Source of the DNA: Exercitatus varius
Lineage (GTDB): Bacteria; Pseudomonadota; Gammaproteobacteria; Enterobacterales; Pasteurellaceae
DNA length: 64,000 nt
Assembly: GCF_029577735.1 (NCBI RefSeq)
Contig: NZ_JARQTO010000012.1
Location: 127,985-191,984, forward strand
Direction of reading: 5' to 3'
The notes beneath the pieces are model-generated. The model saw only the letters and a list, made by a program, of their open reading frames with translations. It made no database searches and was not told the DNA's origin. Position numbers and translations under genes: made by a program. Every line of letters begins with the position of its first letter. Position 1 is the stretch's first letter. Positions 15,518-24,581 of the stretch are shown one piece after another.

Positions 15518-15617
15518 CGTTTTTTATGCGTAATCGCCGGTGCGACTAGTTATGCCTTCGCCACCGTTGGCAAAGCCAACGTTCAAAAAACGTTGCTTTT
15601 TTTGACCGCACTTTTGT
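15518..15617 (+). repeat. 100-bp structured intergenic repeat, copy 2
   Basis: Inverted copy of 4173-4272 with about five differences. Here the GTTGGC-ttt-GCCAAC hairpin is perfect while the second hairpin is degraded. It ends with a USS. The surrounding spacer (15376-15517) shows no gene. Confidence 0.8.
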
Positions 15618-15621
15618 AATA

Positions 15622-15656
15622 AAAAATCCTTACGGCGATATACCGTAAGGATTTTT
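15622..15656 (-). terminator. mltC terminator
   Basis: A 14-bp perfect stem (AAAAATCCTTACGG and complement) with a 7-nt loop and flanking A/T runs lies 15 bp past the mltC stop. Confidence 0.85.
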
Positions 15657-15671
15657 GCGATACTCTCAGAC

Positions 15672-16748
15672 TTATCTCGCGCGACGGTAACTGCGCTGCG
15701 CTTTATCCACTTTCACCAGATAGTTTCTGGCCTGTGCCGACGGATGGCTGGTGGTTAAAATGCGATAAATCTGTTCAGGCTGCATTTTATTGATGAGATA
15801 AATAGCTTCATCCGGATCATCGCTGAATACCCGTAACACGGCGCCCGCGCCGCTGTTATAAGCCGAAATCATGGCGTAACGCATAGAAGTCGGATTCTGA
15901 ATGCCGGCCAGATATTCGTTTCTCAGCAACCACAAATAAGATGTGCCCGCATCTACGTTTTGAGCCGGATCAAATAAATAACTCTTACTCGGTTGACCGC
16001 TGCGACCTTTCATCTTGAACACGTCACGTCCGGCGGAATGCGGTACCACCTGCATCAAACCGATCGCATTGGCGTAACTGATTGCGTACGGGTTGAAACT
16101 GGATTCCGTTTGCATAATCCCCAGAATCAGGCTTTCGTCAATGTCGTATTGGCGCGCCGCTTTGCGAACGAACGGCAGGTATTTTCTCGCACGGATATTT
16201 ACGTGATTCGCAATCATTTGAATGGAAACGAATTGTACGGTGCGTCCGTTGCTTAAACGACGTTGTTGTAATTTATTCTGAATCAGATAAGTGGCGAAGT
16301 TATTCGCGACATTCACATCCGTAATAGCCTGTCCGTAGTTATTCACCACCTGTCCTACCAGGAACGGGCGGGAACTGATCGGCGTATCGCCCGAGGCGAA
16401 TAAATCAATGCCTCTGGCATCGGAACCCATCAATAACGTATGAACGATAGCGCTGTGCAGGCGATTAACATCCGCCAAAGTTTCAATCGTGATTACCCCT
16501 TCGTCGAAGCTGATGTGACTACGAGTATAATAACTGTCGTTATATTTTACGTAATCTTTACGACTTGCCACCAACAGTTCGTTCACACCCCAAATCTGGT
16601 CGATATTCTGTGAGAACTGCCCGGTCAGCAAATCCAGTCCGTGGGTATCTTTGGCAAACACATCGTCGTAATTCGCACGATCCGACGAACAGGCGTATAA
16701 AAACGGAACAATCGCTAAAATCAGTAATTTTTTTAACGTAATCTTCAT
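15672..16748 (-). CDS. mltC: Membrane-bound lytic murein transglycosylase C
   Basis: The 358-residue lipoprotein has lipobox LYAC (C20), a DUF3393-type N-terminal domain, and a C-terminal SLT goose-lysozyme-like domain with catalytic E215 in GIMQTESSFNP and the motifs GLMQVVP and AYNSGAGAV. It cleaves glycan strands of peptidoglycan at the inner face of the outer membrane. It ends the mutY-yggX-mltC unit, the same order as in E. coli. Confidence 0.96.
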   Translation of the reverse strand: MKITLKKLLILAIVPFLYACSSDRANYDDVFAKDTHGLDLLTGQFSQNIDQIWGVNELLVASRKDYVKYNDSYYTRSHISFDEGVITIETLADVNRLHSAIVHTLLMGSDARGIDLFASGDTPISSRPFLVGQVVNNYGQAITDVNVANNFATYLIQNKLQQRRLSNGRTVQFVSIQMIANHVNIRARKYLPFVRKAARQYDIDESLILGIMQTESSFNPYAISYANAIGLMQVVPHSAGRDVFKMKGRSGQPSKSYLFDPAQNVDAGTSYLWLLRNEYLAGIQNPTSMRYAMISAYNSGAGAVLRVFSDDPDEAIYLINKMQPEQIYRILTTSHPSAQARNYLVKVDKAQRSYRRAR

Positions 16749-16757
16749 ATTTTCAAA

Positions 16758-17030
16758 TTATTTTTCCGGTGGAACATAGCCTTCGATATGCACGTCTTTG
16801 CCTTCAAACAAAAAATTCACCATTTCCCGTTCAAGCATCTGACGATGTTCGGCATTCATCATATTCAGTTTTTTCTCGTTTACCAACATGGTTTGTTTTT
16901 TCAACCAATCGCTCCAGGCTTGTTTACTGATATGCTCAAAAATACGCTTGCCCAATTCGCCCGGATATAACTGAAAATCCAGACCTTCTGCTTCTTTCTT
17001 TAAATATTCGCAGAATACGGTTCTAGCCAT
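16758..17030 (-). CDS. yggX: Fe(2+)-trafficking protein YggX
   Basis: The 90-residue protein begins MARTVFCEYLKKEAEGLDFQ, with the conserved N-terminal cysteine C7, the PGELGKRI segment and WSDWLKKQTMLVNEKKLN. The family protects Fe-S proteins from oxidative damage and helps iron handling. It overlaps the end of mutY, itself an Fe-S enzyme, by 8 bp, indicating translational coupling. Confidence 0.96.
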   Translation of the reverse strand: MARTVFCEYLKKEAEGLDFQLYPGELGKRIFEHISKQAWSDWLKKQTMLVNEKKLNMMNAEHRQMLEREMVNFLFEGKDVHIEGYVPPEK

Positions 17031-18144
17031 GACTATGTCCTTTTTTAAATTGAAGTAATAAATTTTTGACGGGGGTTGCTAACCCGATTAGATCAGGATT
17101 TCGCAAATCATACCAATATTTGACCGCACTTGATACCGAAGATTGATATTCCCGCGGATTTTCTTCGATTTTTTTCCAATCACTGCGATCTTCGTCACGT
17201 TTTTTCGGTGTAAGTTCAGCATAAATAGGATAAATATCCAAATGAAAATGACTGAAAGTATGGCGAAATCCCGCCCACTCCTGATATGTCGTCACGCCCT
17301 GTCGGCGCAGATAAGCCAACAACGCGGATTTGCTGTCGAACTGAGGAAAACAATAAAGCCCGCCCCACAGTCCCGCCTTCGGACGCTGTTCCAAAGCGAT
17401 CTTGCCGTCCCGTTCCAATAAGAGAAAATATCCCTTTCGTTGCGGTAAATTTTTCTTCGGTTTTTTCGCCGGATAATCTTTCCACGCCTCCGTTAAATGC
17501 GCGCCGCATTTTTCGCGCAACGGGCAAAGATCGCATTTCGGCTTGGAACGCGTGCACACTAAAGCGCCGATATCCATCATCGCCTGATTAAAATCCGCGC
17601 TTCGATCACAAGGCGTTACCTCGGCACTTAACGCCCATAGCCGGTTTTCCACTTTTTTATCGCTCGCCCGGCCTTCAACCAAAAAATAACGGGACAACAC
17701 CCGCTTCACATTGCCGTCTAAAATCGGATAAGGCTGACCGAGTACGGAAGACAAAATCGCACCGGCGGTGCTACGCCCGATGCCCGCCAGCGCCAGCACC
17801 CGTTCAAATTCCGTCGGAAATTCGCCCTGAAATTCGTCCCGAATCTGTTGCGCCGCTTTATGCAAATTCCGGGCGCGGGCGTAATAGCCCAATCCCGTCC
17901 ACAAATGCAGAACTTCATCCAGCGAAGCGTCCGCAAGTGCGGTCACATTCGGAAAAGTTTTGATAAACCGTTCAAAATAAGGGATCACCGTCGCCACCTG
18001 CGTTTGCTGTAACATCACTTCCGACAGCCACACGCCGTACAGCGTTTTCTTTTGCTGCCACGGCAAATGTTTGCGTCCGAATTGATCAAACCAGGCGAGC
18101 ACGGCGGAAGCAAAAGGCGAAGATGAAGACGAGCGGGCTTGCAT
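17023..18144 (-). CDS. mutY: A/G-specific adenine glycosylase
   Basis: The 373-residue protein has the MutY helix-hairpin-helix glycosylase core (EVMLQQTQVATVIPYF, then LAGIGRSTAGAILS with the catalytic Asp region ILDGNVKRVLSR), the [4Fe-4S] loop C-X6-C-X2-C-X5-C (CTRSKPKCDLCPLREKC), and a C-terminal NUDIX-like domain for 8-oxoG recognition. It removes adenine mispaired with 8-oxoguanine. It is transcribed divergently from trmB across 124 bp that include a USS. Confidence 0.97.
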   Translation of the reverse strand: MQARSSSSSPFASAVLAWFDQFGRKHLPWQQKKTLYGVWLSEVMLQQTQVATVIPYFERFIKTFPNVTALADASLDEVLHLWTGLGYYARARNLHKAAQQIRDEFQGEFPTEFERVLALAGIGRSTAGAILSSVLGQPYPILDGNVKRVLSRYFLVEGRASDKKVENRLWALSAEVTPCDRSADFNQAMMDIGALVCTRSKPKCDLCPLREKCGAHLTEAWKDYPAKKPKKNLPQRKGYFLLLERDGKIALEQRPKAGLWGGLYCFPQFDSKSALLAYLRRQGVTTYQEWAGFRHTFSHFHLDIYPIYAELTPKKRDEDRSDWKKIEENPREYQSSVSSAVKYWYDLRNPDLIGLATPVKNLLLQFKKGHSHG

Positions 18145-18268
18145 AAAAATCCTAGAATAATAAAAAGATTGAAAATTCTAACACAGCTATTCAAACGAAT
18201 AAAACGTGAAAAAATTTGACCGCACTTTTAAAACCACGGCAAAAACCGTATAATCCTCCGCCAATTTA

Positions 18269-19045
18269 ATGATCACGAAAACACTTATGACAGAACCCAA
18301 AATCACTCTTGCCGATAAAAAACGAAAAACCGTTGAAACCGCCGAATTTACCGAAGACGGACGTTATAAACGCAAAGTGCGCAGTTTCGTCCTGCGCACC
18401 GGGCGTTTAAGCGAATTTCAACGTCAAATGATGAATGATAACTGGGCGGATTACGGCCTGGATTATCAACCCGAACCCTTTGATTTTCCTGCTATTTACG
18501 GCAATCGGCAACCGGTGATTGTGGAAATAGGTTTCGGTATGGGCAAATCCTTAGTGGAAATGGCGGAACAAAATCCCGATAAAAATTATCTCGGCATTGA
18601 GGTGCATACGCCGGGCGTGGGCGCCTGTCTGGCGTACGCGATAGAAAAAGGGGTGAAAAACCTGCGCGTCATTTGCCACGATGCCACGGAAATCCTGCGC
18701 GATTGCATCACCGATCATTCTCTTGGCGGACTGCAATTGTTTTTTCCCGATCCCTGGCATAAAACAAAACATCATAAACGTCGCATCGTACAGCCGTATT
18801 TTGTAGAAACCGTGGCGAAAAAACTGGCGCCCGGCGGTTTCATTCATTTCGCCACCGACTGGGAAAATTATGCCGAACATATGCTGGACGTGTTACAATC
18901 CCTACAAAGTGCGGTCGGAATTCGTAACGTTTCTGCAACCGGCAATTTCATCCCTCGTCCCGATTTTCGTCCGTTAACCAAATTCGAACGGCGCGGACAG
19001 CAACTCGGACACGGCGTTTGGGATTTATATTTCGTCAAAAATTAA
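18269..19045 (+). CDS. trmB: tRNA (guanine-N7)-methyltransferase
   Basis: The 258-residue protein is a Rossmann SAM-dependent methyltransferase with motif I VEIGFGMGKSLVEMA and the TrmB signature FPDPWHKTKHHKRRIVQ. It methylates G46 of many tRNAs. Two ATGs six codons apart (18269 and 18287) are possible starts; neither has a strong ribosome binding site, so the first is kept. yggL follows after 23 bp. Confidence 0.95.
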   Translation: MITKTLMTEPKITLADKKRKTVETAEFTEDGRYKRKVRSFVLRTGRLSEFQRQMMNDNWADYGLDYQPEPFDFPAIYGNRQPVIVEIGFGMGKSLVEMAEQNPDKNYLGIEVHTPGVGACLAYAIEKGVKNLRVICHDATEILRDCITDHSLGGLQLFFPDPWHKTKHHKRRIVQPYFVETVAKKLAPGGFIHFATDWENYAEHMLDVLQSLQSAVGIRNVSATGNFIPRPDFRPLTKFERRGQQLGHGVWDLYFVKN

Positions 19046-19068
19046 CCGCCACACAATAGGAGAATATT

Positions 19069-19413
19069 ATGGCTATCAAACGTAATGCGCGACAACGTAA
19101 AAAAATGCACTTGGCTGAATTCCAGGAACTGGGTTTCTTAGTGAACTGGCAATTTGCGGAAGGCACCGCGATTGAAACCGTTGACGAAGTGGTGGATCGC
19201 TTTATCCGCGAAGTTATCCAACCGAACGGTCTGGCTTATGAAGGTAGCGGCTACTTACACTGGGAAGGCTTGGTTTGCCTGGAAAAATTAGGGAAATGCA
19301 ACGAATCTCACCGCAAATTAATCAAAGACTGGTTGGAAGCGAACGGCGTTCAACAGATCGAAATCAGCGAATTATTCGATATTTGGTGGGATTATCCGGT
19401 GAAAAACGCCTAA
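19069..19413 (+). CDS. yggL: YggL family protein (DUF469)
   Basis: The 114-residue protein matches YggL throughout (RNARQRKKMHLAEFQELGF, then GLAYEGSGYLHWEGLVCLEKLGKC). E. coli YggL is reported to associate with the 50S ribosomal subunit; the basic N-terminus fits RNA binding. AGGAG precedes the ATG. It forms a unit with trmB. Confidence 0.93.
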   Translation: MAIKRNARQRKKMHLAEFQELGFLVNWQFAEGTAIETVDEVVDRFIREVIQPNGLAYEGSGYLHWEGLVCLEKLGKCNESHRKLIKDWLEANGVQQIEISELFDIWWDYPVKNA

Positions 19414-19432
19414 TTCCGCAGAGATCCACGAC

Positions 19433-19462
19433 AAAAAACAGCACGCAAGGTGCTGTTTTTTT
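19433..19462. terminator. Terminator between yggL and the O-antigen-ligase-like gene
   Basis: AAAAAACAGCAC, loop GCAAG, GTGCTGTTTTTT: a 12-bp stem usable by both convergent genes. Confidence 0.88.
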
Positions 19463-19470
19463 TACGGTTT

Positions 19471-20712
19471 TTATGATTTCGATTCTGGCCGTTCCAACAT
19501 CGAATGTAGTACAAAAACCAGAAAGAAATAGAACATTTGCGTGGCGTGCAACGAGAAAAACGCTTCGCTCATGCCGTAAAACAACACCGCTACCACATGC
19601 ACAACGCCTAACGCACCGATCGTTTGCTGAGCAAAATCCGTTGATTTCGCCCCCCGCCAGAATCCACGTAAAGGCACAAAAAATATTGCCAGCAGCGATA
19701 ACAAACCGAAAATCCCGTTTTTTGCTAAATTTTCCAGATAAAGATTATGCGCATGGCCGTAAATACTGGCGGATTTCGCCATTTTGCCTTCCGCCGCATA
19801 TTTTTCGAAATGGGTTTTGAATCCGGCTTCACCCGCGCCGGCCAGCGGATGTTCCTGCGCCATCATTAATGCGCCTTTCCACATTTCAAAACGCGCACCG
19901 ATAGAGGTGTTCGGGTTATTTTTCTCGAAATAATTCACAATATCGCTATGCGCCTGATAAATGCGCTGACTCACCTGAGTTTGCGGAATCATAAATAATG
20001 CAACGGCTCCGGCTACCACCAAGGTGCACAAACCGGCAATAAATTTTCCGGAAAGCTGCCGACGGAAAATATAAAACAGCGCAATCAGTACCGGCGGCAA
20101 ACTAATCCAACCGCCGCGCGCCGTAGACAGCACGCTGGCGCCCAAACCGGCGAGGATGCCCAGCACGCAAAGTGCGGTCAAAATTTTTTGTTTTTTCTTC
20201 AGCGCATAAAAGAACAAAGGAAAAGACAACCAACCCAGCGACAACGCCATGTCGCCGGCCTGAATATGAATCATACTGCCGAAAGGCAAGCGCAAACCGA
20301 GATACAAGCGATCATAGGCGGCAACGGCAAACCCGATTACGGCGCTGCCCGGAATGGCAAAAAATAAAGCGTTAAGGCGAATTTTAAATCTCCGCAGCAG
20401 GAAATACGCCGGTAAAAACGCCAATAACTGGCTCACCACATCCACATGACGCCAACGATCATCATGGAAGCCAAAGGTTATTAAACGAACGATAATATAA
20501 AACAATAAGGCGTAGCAAAACCATTTATCCTCTTTCGTTAAGGAAAAGGTTTGCTTGTTTTTCAAAACAATCAGACTATACGCCAATCCTAACAACGCTA
20601 AAGCAATAAACGCAGCATTATGCACGGGTTTAAGGATAAAAACGGTCAAAATATACACTGCCGTGAGCACATTCACCCAAACCGGCAATTTTTCAAATCG
20701 AAACAGTTGCAT
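19471..20712 (-). CDS. O-antigen ligase (WaaL) family membrane protein
   Basis: The 413-residue polytopic protein has about ten hydrophobic segments and the Wzy/WaaL-type periplasmic loop before the last helices, containing GARFEMWKGALMMAQ and the HAHNLYLENLAKNGIFG signature. The family joins lipid-linked glycans to lipid A core, or to proteins or other acceptors. The frame is open 11 codons further upstream, but that ATG lies inside the fba terminator hairpin, so MQLFRFEKL at 20712 is the better start. It is isolated from other LPS genes. Whether it ligates O-antigen, a short LOS extension or a protein glycan cannot be told. Confidence 0.82.
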   Translation of the reverse strand: MQLFRFEKLPVWVNVLTAVYILTVFILKPVHNAAFIALALLGLAYSLIVLKNKQTFSLTKEDKWFCYALLFYIIVRLITFGFHDDRWRHVDVVSQLLAFLPAYFLLRRFKIRLNALFFAIPGSAVIGFAVAAYDRLYLGLRLPFGSMIHIQAGDMALSLGWLSFPLFFYALKKKQKILTALCVLGILAGLGASVLSTARGGWISLPPVLIALFYIFRRQLSGKFIAGLCTLVVAGAVALFMIPQTQVSQRIYQAHSDIVNYFEKNNPNTSIGARFEMWKGALMMAQEHPLAGAGEAGFKTHFEKYAAEGKMAKSASIYGHAHNLYLENLAKNGIFGLLSLLAIFFVPLRGFWRGAKSTDFAQQTIGALGVVHVVAVLFYGMSEAFFSLHATQMFYFFLVFVLHSMLERPESKS

Positions 20713-20735
20713 AACGGATCCCGTAAGACAAATAA

Positions 20736-20762
20736 AAAACCGCACAATAAAGTGCGGTCTTA
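20736..20762 (-). terminator. fba terminator
   Basis: Minus-strand GACCGCACTTT, loop, GTGCGGTTTTTTATTT: a USS-based stem with a T-run, 21 bp past the fba stop. Confidence 0.85.
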
Positions 20763-20782
20763 TTTTAACTGATTTTTAACGA

Positions 20783-21862
20783 TTATAATACGTCAACACA
20801 ATTTAAATCGTGGAAAGATTTTTCTAAGCGTTTAGACATGGATTCTTCCATTTTACGTAACCAAACGCGTGGGTCGTAATATTTTTTGTTTGGTGCGTCA
20901 GGACCTTCAGGATTACCTAATTGACCTTGCAAATACGCTTCGTTCGCTTTGTAGAATTGAAGAATACCGTCCCATGCCGCCCATTGAGTATCCGTATCAA
21001 TGTTCATTTTGATTGCGCCGTAACTGATAGCTTCGCGGATTTCTTCAGTGGAAGAACCGGAACCGCCGTGGAATACGAAGTTAATCGGTTTCGCCGGAAG
21101 ATTACGTTCTTTCGCCACGAATTCCTGCGAAGCGCCTAAGATGGACGGTTTCAACTTCACGTTACCCGGTTTGTAAACGCCGTGCACGTTACCGAATGCC
21201 GCCGCCACGGTGAAACGCGAGCTGACCGGATTTAATTGATCGTAAACATATAATACGTCCGAAGGTTGGGTATAAAGTTTGGACTCATCAACGCCGGAGT
21301 TATCCACACCGTCTTCTTCACCGCCGGTAATACCGATTTCGATTTCAAGAGTCATGCCCATTTTGTCCATACGTTCTAAGTATTTACGACAAGTCGCCAT
21401 GTTTTCTTCCATCGGTTCTTCCGAAAGATCCAGCATATGAGAAGAGAATAACGGTTTACCGGTTTCGGCAAAATGTTTTTCACCGGCATCTAACAAACCG
21501 TCAACCCACGGAAGTAATTTTTTTGCGCAATGGTCAGTGTGAAGAATCACCGGCACACCGTATTCTGCGGCTAAAGTATGCACGTGTTTTGCACCGGCAA
21601 TCGCACCTAACACATCCGGACGAACGCCGCTTGCCGGTTTCACGCCTTTACCTGCGTAGAATGAAGCGCCACCGTTAGAGAACTGAATAATAACCGGCGC
21701 TTTTACGCGAGCTGCCGTTTCCAATACCGCATTTACCGAATCCGAACCTACGCAGTTTACGGCAGGGATAGCGAAACCGTGTTCTTTTGCGTATGCAAAT
21801 ACTTTTGAAACGTCATCACCGGTCAATACGCCGGGTTTTACGATGTCTAGTAATTTAGCCAT
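20783..21862 (-). CDS. fbaA: Class II fructose-bisphosphate aldolase
   Basis: The 359-residue protein is a zinc-dependent class II aldolase of the long E. coli type, with zinc ligands in ILHTDHCAKKLLPW and the segments FHGGSGSS and GAIKMNIDTDTQWA. It interconverts fructose-1,6-bisphosphate with DHAP and GAP. It follows pgk on the same strand, as in the gap-pgk-fba type operons of relatives, with a strong hairpin in between. Confidence 0.97.
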   Translation of the reverse strand: MAKLLDIVKPGVLTGDDVSKVFAYAKEHGFAIPAVNCVGSDSVNAVLETAARVKAPVIIQFSNGGASFYAGKGVKPASGVRPDVLGAIAGAKHVHTLAAEYGVPVILHTDHCAKKLLPWVDGLLDAGEKHFAETGKPLFSSHMLDLSEEPMEENMATCRKYLERMDKMGMTLEIEIGITGGEEDGVDNSGVDESKLYTQPSDVLYVYDQLNPVSSRFTVAAAFGNVHGVYKPGNVKLKPSILGASQEFVAKERNLPAKPINFVFHGGSGSSTEEIREAISYGAIKMNIDTDTQWAAWDGILQFYKANEAYLQGQLGNPEGPDAPNKKYYDPRVWLRKMEESMSKRLEKSFHDLNCVDVL

Positions 21863-21898
21863 TTTGCTTGTCCTTTAATGTAAAATAAAATTTGTTTG

Positions 21899-21923
21899 TT
21901 CCCCTCTTTTGTAAAGAGGGGAA
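21899..21923 (-). other. Hairpin in the pgk-fba spacer
   Basis: TTCCCCTCTTT-tgt-AAAGAGGGGAA, an 11-bp perfect stem with a 3-nt loop. There is no T-run on the transcribed strand, so it more likely acts in mRNA processing or stability than as a full terminator. Confidence 0.6.
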
Positions 21924-21934
21924 GTTAAGAATAA

Positions 21935-23110
21935 TTAACCGTTCGCACGTTTTTCTAAAATTTCAACCGCCGGTAATACTTTACCTTCTACAAATTCCAA
22001 GAATGCTCCGCCGCCGGTTGAAATGTAAGAAATTTTATCCTTAATACCGAATAAGTCGATCGCAGCCAATGTGTCGCCGCCGCCCGCGATTGAAAACGCT
22101 CCGTTTGCGGTGGCTTCCGCAATAGCGTTTGAAATCACCTCGGTACCTTTACGGAAGTTAGGAAATTCAAATACGCCCACCGGACCGTTCCAAAGAATGG
22201 TTTTAGCGGATTTAATGATTTTCGCTAATTCTTCTGCGGATTTATCGCCGATATCGAAGATTGATTCGTCCGCCTGCACTTCGGTGACCGGTTTTTGAGT
22301 GGCCGGTGCGGTTTCGGAGAATTCGGTACCCACACGAACATCTACCGGAACCGGAATATTGGTTGCCGCCGCCAAACGTTTCGCTTCAGGGATTAAATCT
22401 TCTTCATATAAAGATTTACCTACATTGTGACCTTGCGCCGCAATAAAGGTATTTGCAATCCCGCCGCCCACGATTAATTGGTCGGCAATTTTTGCAAGCG
22501 AATCCAACACGGTTAATTTAGTGGAAACTTTTGAACCGCCCACAATCGCCAACATCGGACGTTGCGGTTCTTTTAACGCTTTACCCAATGCGTCCAACTC
22601 AGCCGCCAATAACGGGCCGGCACAGGCAACGGGCGCATATTCGGCCACACCGTAAGTTGAAGCTTGCGCACGGTGTGCCGTACCGAACGCGTCCATCACG
22701 AACACATCACAAAGTGCGGCATATTTTTTGCCCAATTCCGGATCATTTTTCTTTTCGCCTTTATTGACGCGCACATTTTCAAGCACCACAATTTCGCCCG
22801 TTTGCACGTCTACGCCGTCCAGATAGTTTTGCACCAAACGAACAGGCACGCCAAGCCCCGCATTATTCAAGTAATCAACCACCGGTTGTAATGAATCTTC
22901 AGGTTTAAATTCGCCTTCCGTCGGACGCCCCAAGTGAGAGGTTACCATCACTTTCGCGCCTTTTTCCAAAGCCAGTTTAAGCGTTGGGATAGTCGCGCGG
23001 ATACGCGCATCGGATGTCACTTTACCGTCTTTTACCGGCACGTTTAAATCGGCGCGAATAAAAACACGTTTTCCTGCTAAATCAAGGTCGGTCATTTTGA
23101 TTACTGACAT
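21935..23110 (-). CDS. pgk: Phosphoglycerate kinase
   Basis: The 391-residue, two-domain protein carries RADLNVPVKDGKVTSDARI (substrate-binding N-domain), SHLGRPTEG, GGSKVSTKLTVL and the nucleotide-binding GGGDTLAAI. It makes ATP from 1,3-bisphosphoglycerate. AGAGGATAAATT precedes the start. The promoter region has a perfect TATAAT. Confidence 0.98.
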   Translation of the reverse strand: MSVIKMTDLDLAGKRVFIRADLNVPVKDGKVTSDARIRATIPTLKLALEKGAKVMVTSHLGRPTEGEFKPEDSLQPVVDYLNNAGLGVPVRLVQNYLDGVDVQTGEIVVLENVRVNKGEKKNDPELGKKYAALCDVFVMDAFGTAHRAQASTYGVAEYAPVACAGPLLAAELDALGKALKEPQRPMLAIVGGSKVSTKLTVLDSLAKIADQLIVGGGIANTFIAAQGHNVGKSLYEEDLIPEAKRLAAATNIPVPVDVRVGTEFSETAPATQKPVTEVQADESIFDIGDKSAEELAKIIKSAKTILWNGPVGVFEFPNFRKGTEVISNAIAEATANGAFSIAGGGDTLAAIDLFGIKDKISYISTGGGAFLEFVEGKVLPAVEILEKRANG

Positions 23111-23155
23111 AATTTATCCTCTTTTGGTTAAATAATAAAAATTTCACATTTAGGC

Positions 23156-23161
23156 ATTATA
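23156..23161 (-). promoter_or_regulatory. -10 element of the pgk promoter
   Basis: A perfect TATAAT on the minus strand preceded by CTGGG; no good -35 is seen 16-18 bp upstream (TTACAA is the nearest), so it may need an activator. Confidence 0.45.
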
Positions 23162-23239
23162 CCCAGTTATGGCTAGGTTGTAACTGTTTCAGATCAAATA
23201 ATTGAGATTTATTTGCAAGTAAGCTTAACCGTTTCACCT

Positions 23240-24055
23240 TTAACGAGACGGGCAATTTATCGGCGTCCAGCTCAGATCGTAACAAATAAAAAGTTCATGG
23301 CGACTGGCTTGCATAAACGTGTTTTTCAGCGACGGATTATGCCGTTTCATCCAACGGAATAACGCTTTGCGTTCCATATCCTGTGTCGGCAGGATTAATT
23401 CCCGGAATAATTGCTGTTGCTTCTGAAAATAGGCATCCGCCGATTGAAATGCGCAGGCGCCGTGTTTTTCCCATTCGCCCTGTAATAAAGTGGCGCTCGG
23501 ACTGTCCGCCAAATACTTTTCAATCACGGCAACATCCAGCGGCGGTAAATCACCGCGGCAAAAACGCGGATGATCCGCCGTACCGCGCACCGAACGGCTT
23601 TGCGGCCATAAGCCGTGAATCACCCAGCCGTATTGGCGTTGCGTACCGCATTGTTGTTGCACCGAAGGCGGCAAATCGGCGCCGAATTTTTTTATTTGCG
23701 AATCACAAAAAGCCGGCGACCAGGACAACGCCAGCATGTAATAATCCACAGAGGCCTTGGCATTTTGCCCGATGGCGTCGTCACGCATAATGTAATCGTA
23801 ATCGGCCAAAGCGCCCGATGCTTTATTCGTATTCGCCGCGTCGTGGTCGGCCTTGCCATTGAAAAAAACATCGTGATTTTTGCCCGCACTTTGGTCGATT
23901 TCGCCCCGAATCGAATTCTCTTCATTTCGTTTTTGCTGTTGCTGCGGCTTTTCCGTTATCTTGTCGTTGGAAATCCATCGCTGCGAGAAATAAAAATACG
24001 CCGCCAACAGCGCCAGCGCGCCGAGACGAATCCATTTCAAATGTTTCCGATTCAT
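23240..24055 (-). CDS. Ribonuclease T2 family protein (RNase I type)
   Basis: The 271-residue protein begins with an N-terminal signal or anchor (about residues 10-25) and a low-complexity linker (about 30-100), then the RNase T2 domain. Both active-site segments are intact: CAS1 VIHGLWPQ with H147 and CAS2 EWEKHGACAF with E194 and H198. LSWSPAFCDSQ and paired cysteines fit the periplasmic disulfide-bonded fold. It should degrade RNA without base preference outside the cytoplasm. It starts 68 bp from the divergent ferredoxin gene. Confidence 0.92.
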   Translation of the reverse strand: MNRKHLKWIRLGALALLAAYFYFSQRWISNDKITEKPQQQQKRNEENSIRGEIDQSAGKNHDVFFNGKADHDAANTNKASGALADYDYIMRDDAIGQNAKASVDYYMLALSWSPAFCDSQIKKFGADLPPSVQQQCGTQRQYGWVIHGLWPQSRSVRGTADHPRFCRGDLPPLDVAVIEKYLADSPSATLLQGEWEKHGACAFQSADAYFQKQQQLFRELILPTQDMERKALFRWMKRHNPSLKNTFMQASRHELFICYDLSWTPINCPSR

Positions 24056-24123
24056 TTTTTACCTTTAAATTTAGCCCTGATTTCTTTATAATCGCCGCAC
24101 TTTTTTGTTAACCGAAGACTATC

Positions 24124-24384
24124 ATGGCATTACTCATTACAGACAAATGCACGAACTGCGATATGTGCCTGCCGGAATGCCCGAACGACGCCATTTCTGT
24201 CGGTGACGAAATCTATGTGATCGATCCCGCCCTTTGCACGGAATGCGTGGGTCATTATGACACGCCGACCTGTCAAAAAGTTTGCCCCATCACAAAATGT
24301 ATTATAGCGGATCCGCGGCATGTGGAAAGCAACGACGAACTTTGGGAAAAATTTGTGTCGATTCATCATGCGGACAAACTCTAA
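24124..24384 (+). CDS. YfhL-type 2[4Fe-4S] ferredoxin
   Basis: The 86-residue protein has two cluster motifs: CTNCDMCLPECP (C9, C12, C15, C19) and CTECVGHYDTPTCQKVCP, the second with the eight-residue insertion typical of Alvin/YfhL ferredoxins. These have very low-potential clusters; the YfhL branch is linked to tRNA hydroxylation. Cytoplasmic. Confidence 0.93.
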   Translation: MALLITDKCTNCDMCLPECPNDAISVGDEIYVIDPALCTECVGHYDTPTCQKVCPITKCIIADPRHVESNDELWEKFVSIHHADKL

Positions 24385-24581
24385 TTAGCCGTCGTCACGC
24401 CGAAAGTGCGGTCAAAAATCACGATGTTTTTTTAATAACGATGCCGCTGTGAGTATGTGTTTACTCTTGATTTCGCCACCGCCGGCAAATTTTTTACGGA
24501 CACACGTCTTGCATGCCGGAGAATTTTGCTATACTGCTCCCGGAACGCTCAATCCGGCGTCTTAATTCAAAGGAGAACTTC

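Noticed and set aside
17216..17557. Antisense and alternative-frame ORFs in mutY
   Set aside because: Overlap the intact MutY iron-sulfur and NUDIX regions and show no family motif.
19275..19820. 181-codon plus-strand open frame across yggL, its terminator and the O-antigen-ligase-like gene
   Set aside because: It overlaps two well-supported genes in other frames, has unusual composition and no family signature.
24440..24490. Third copy of the 100-bp repeat near gmhA
   Set aside because: Only the extended USS and a short CGCCACCG-like stretch agree; the hairpins are missing.
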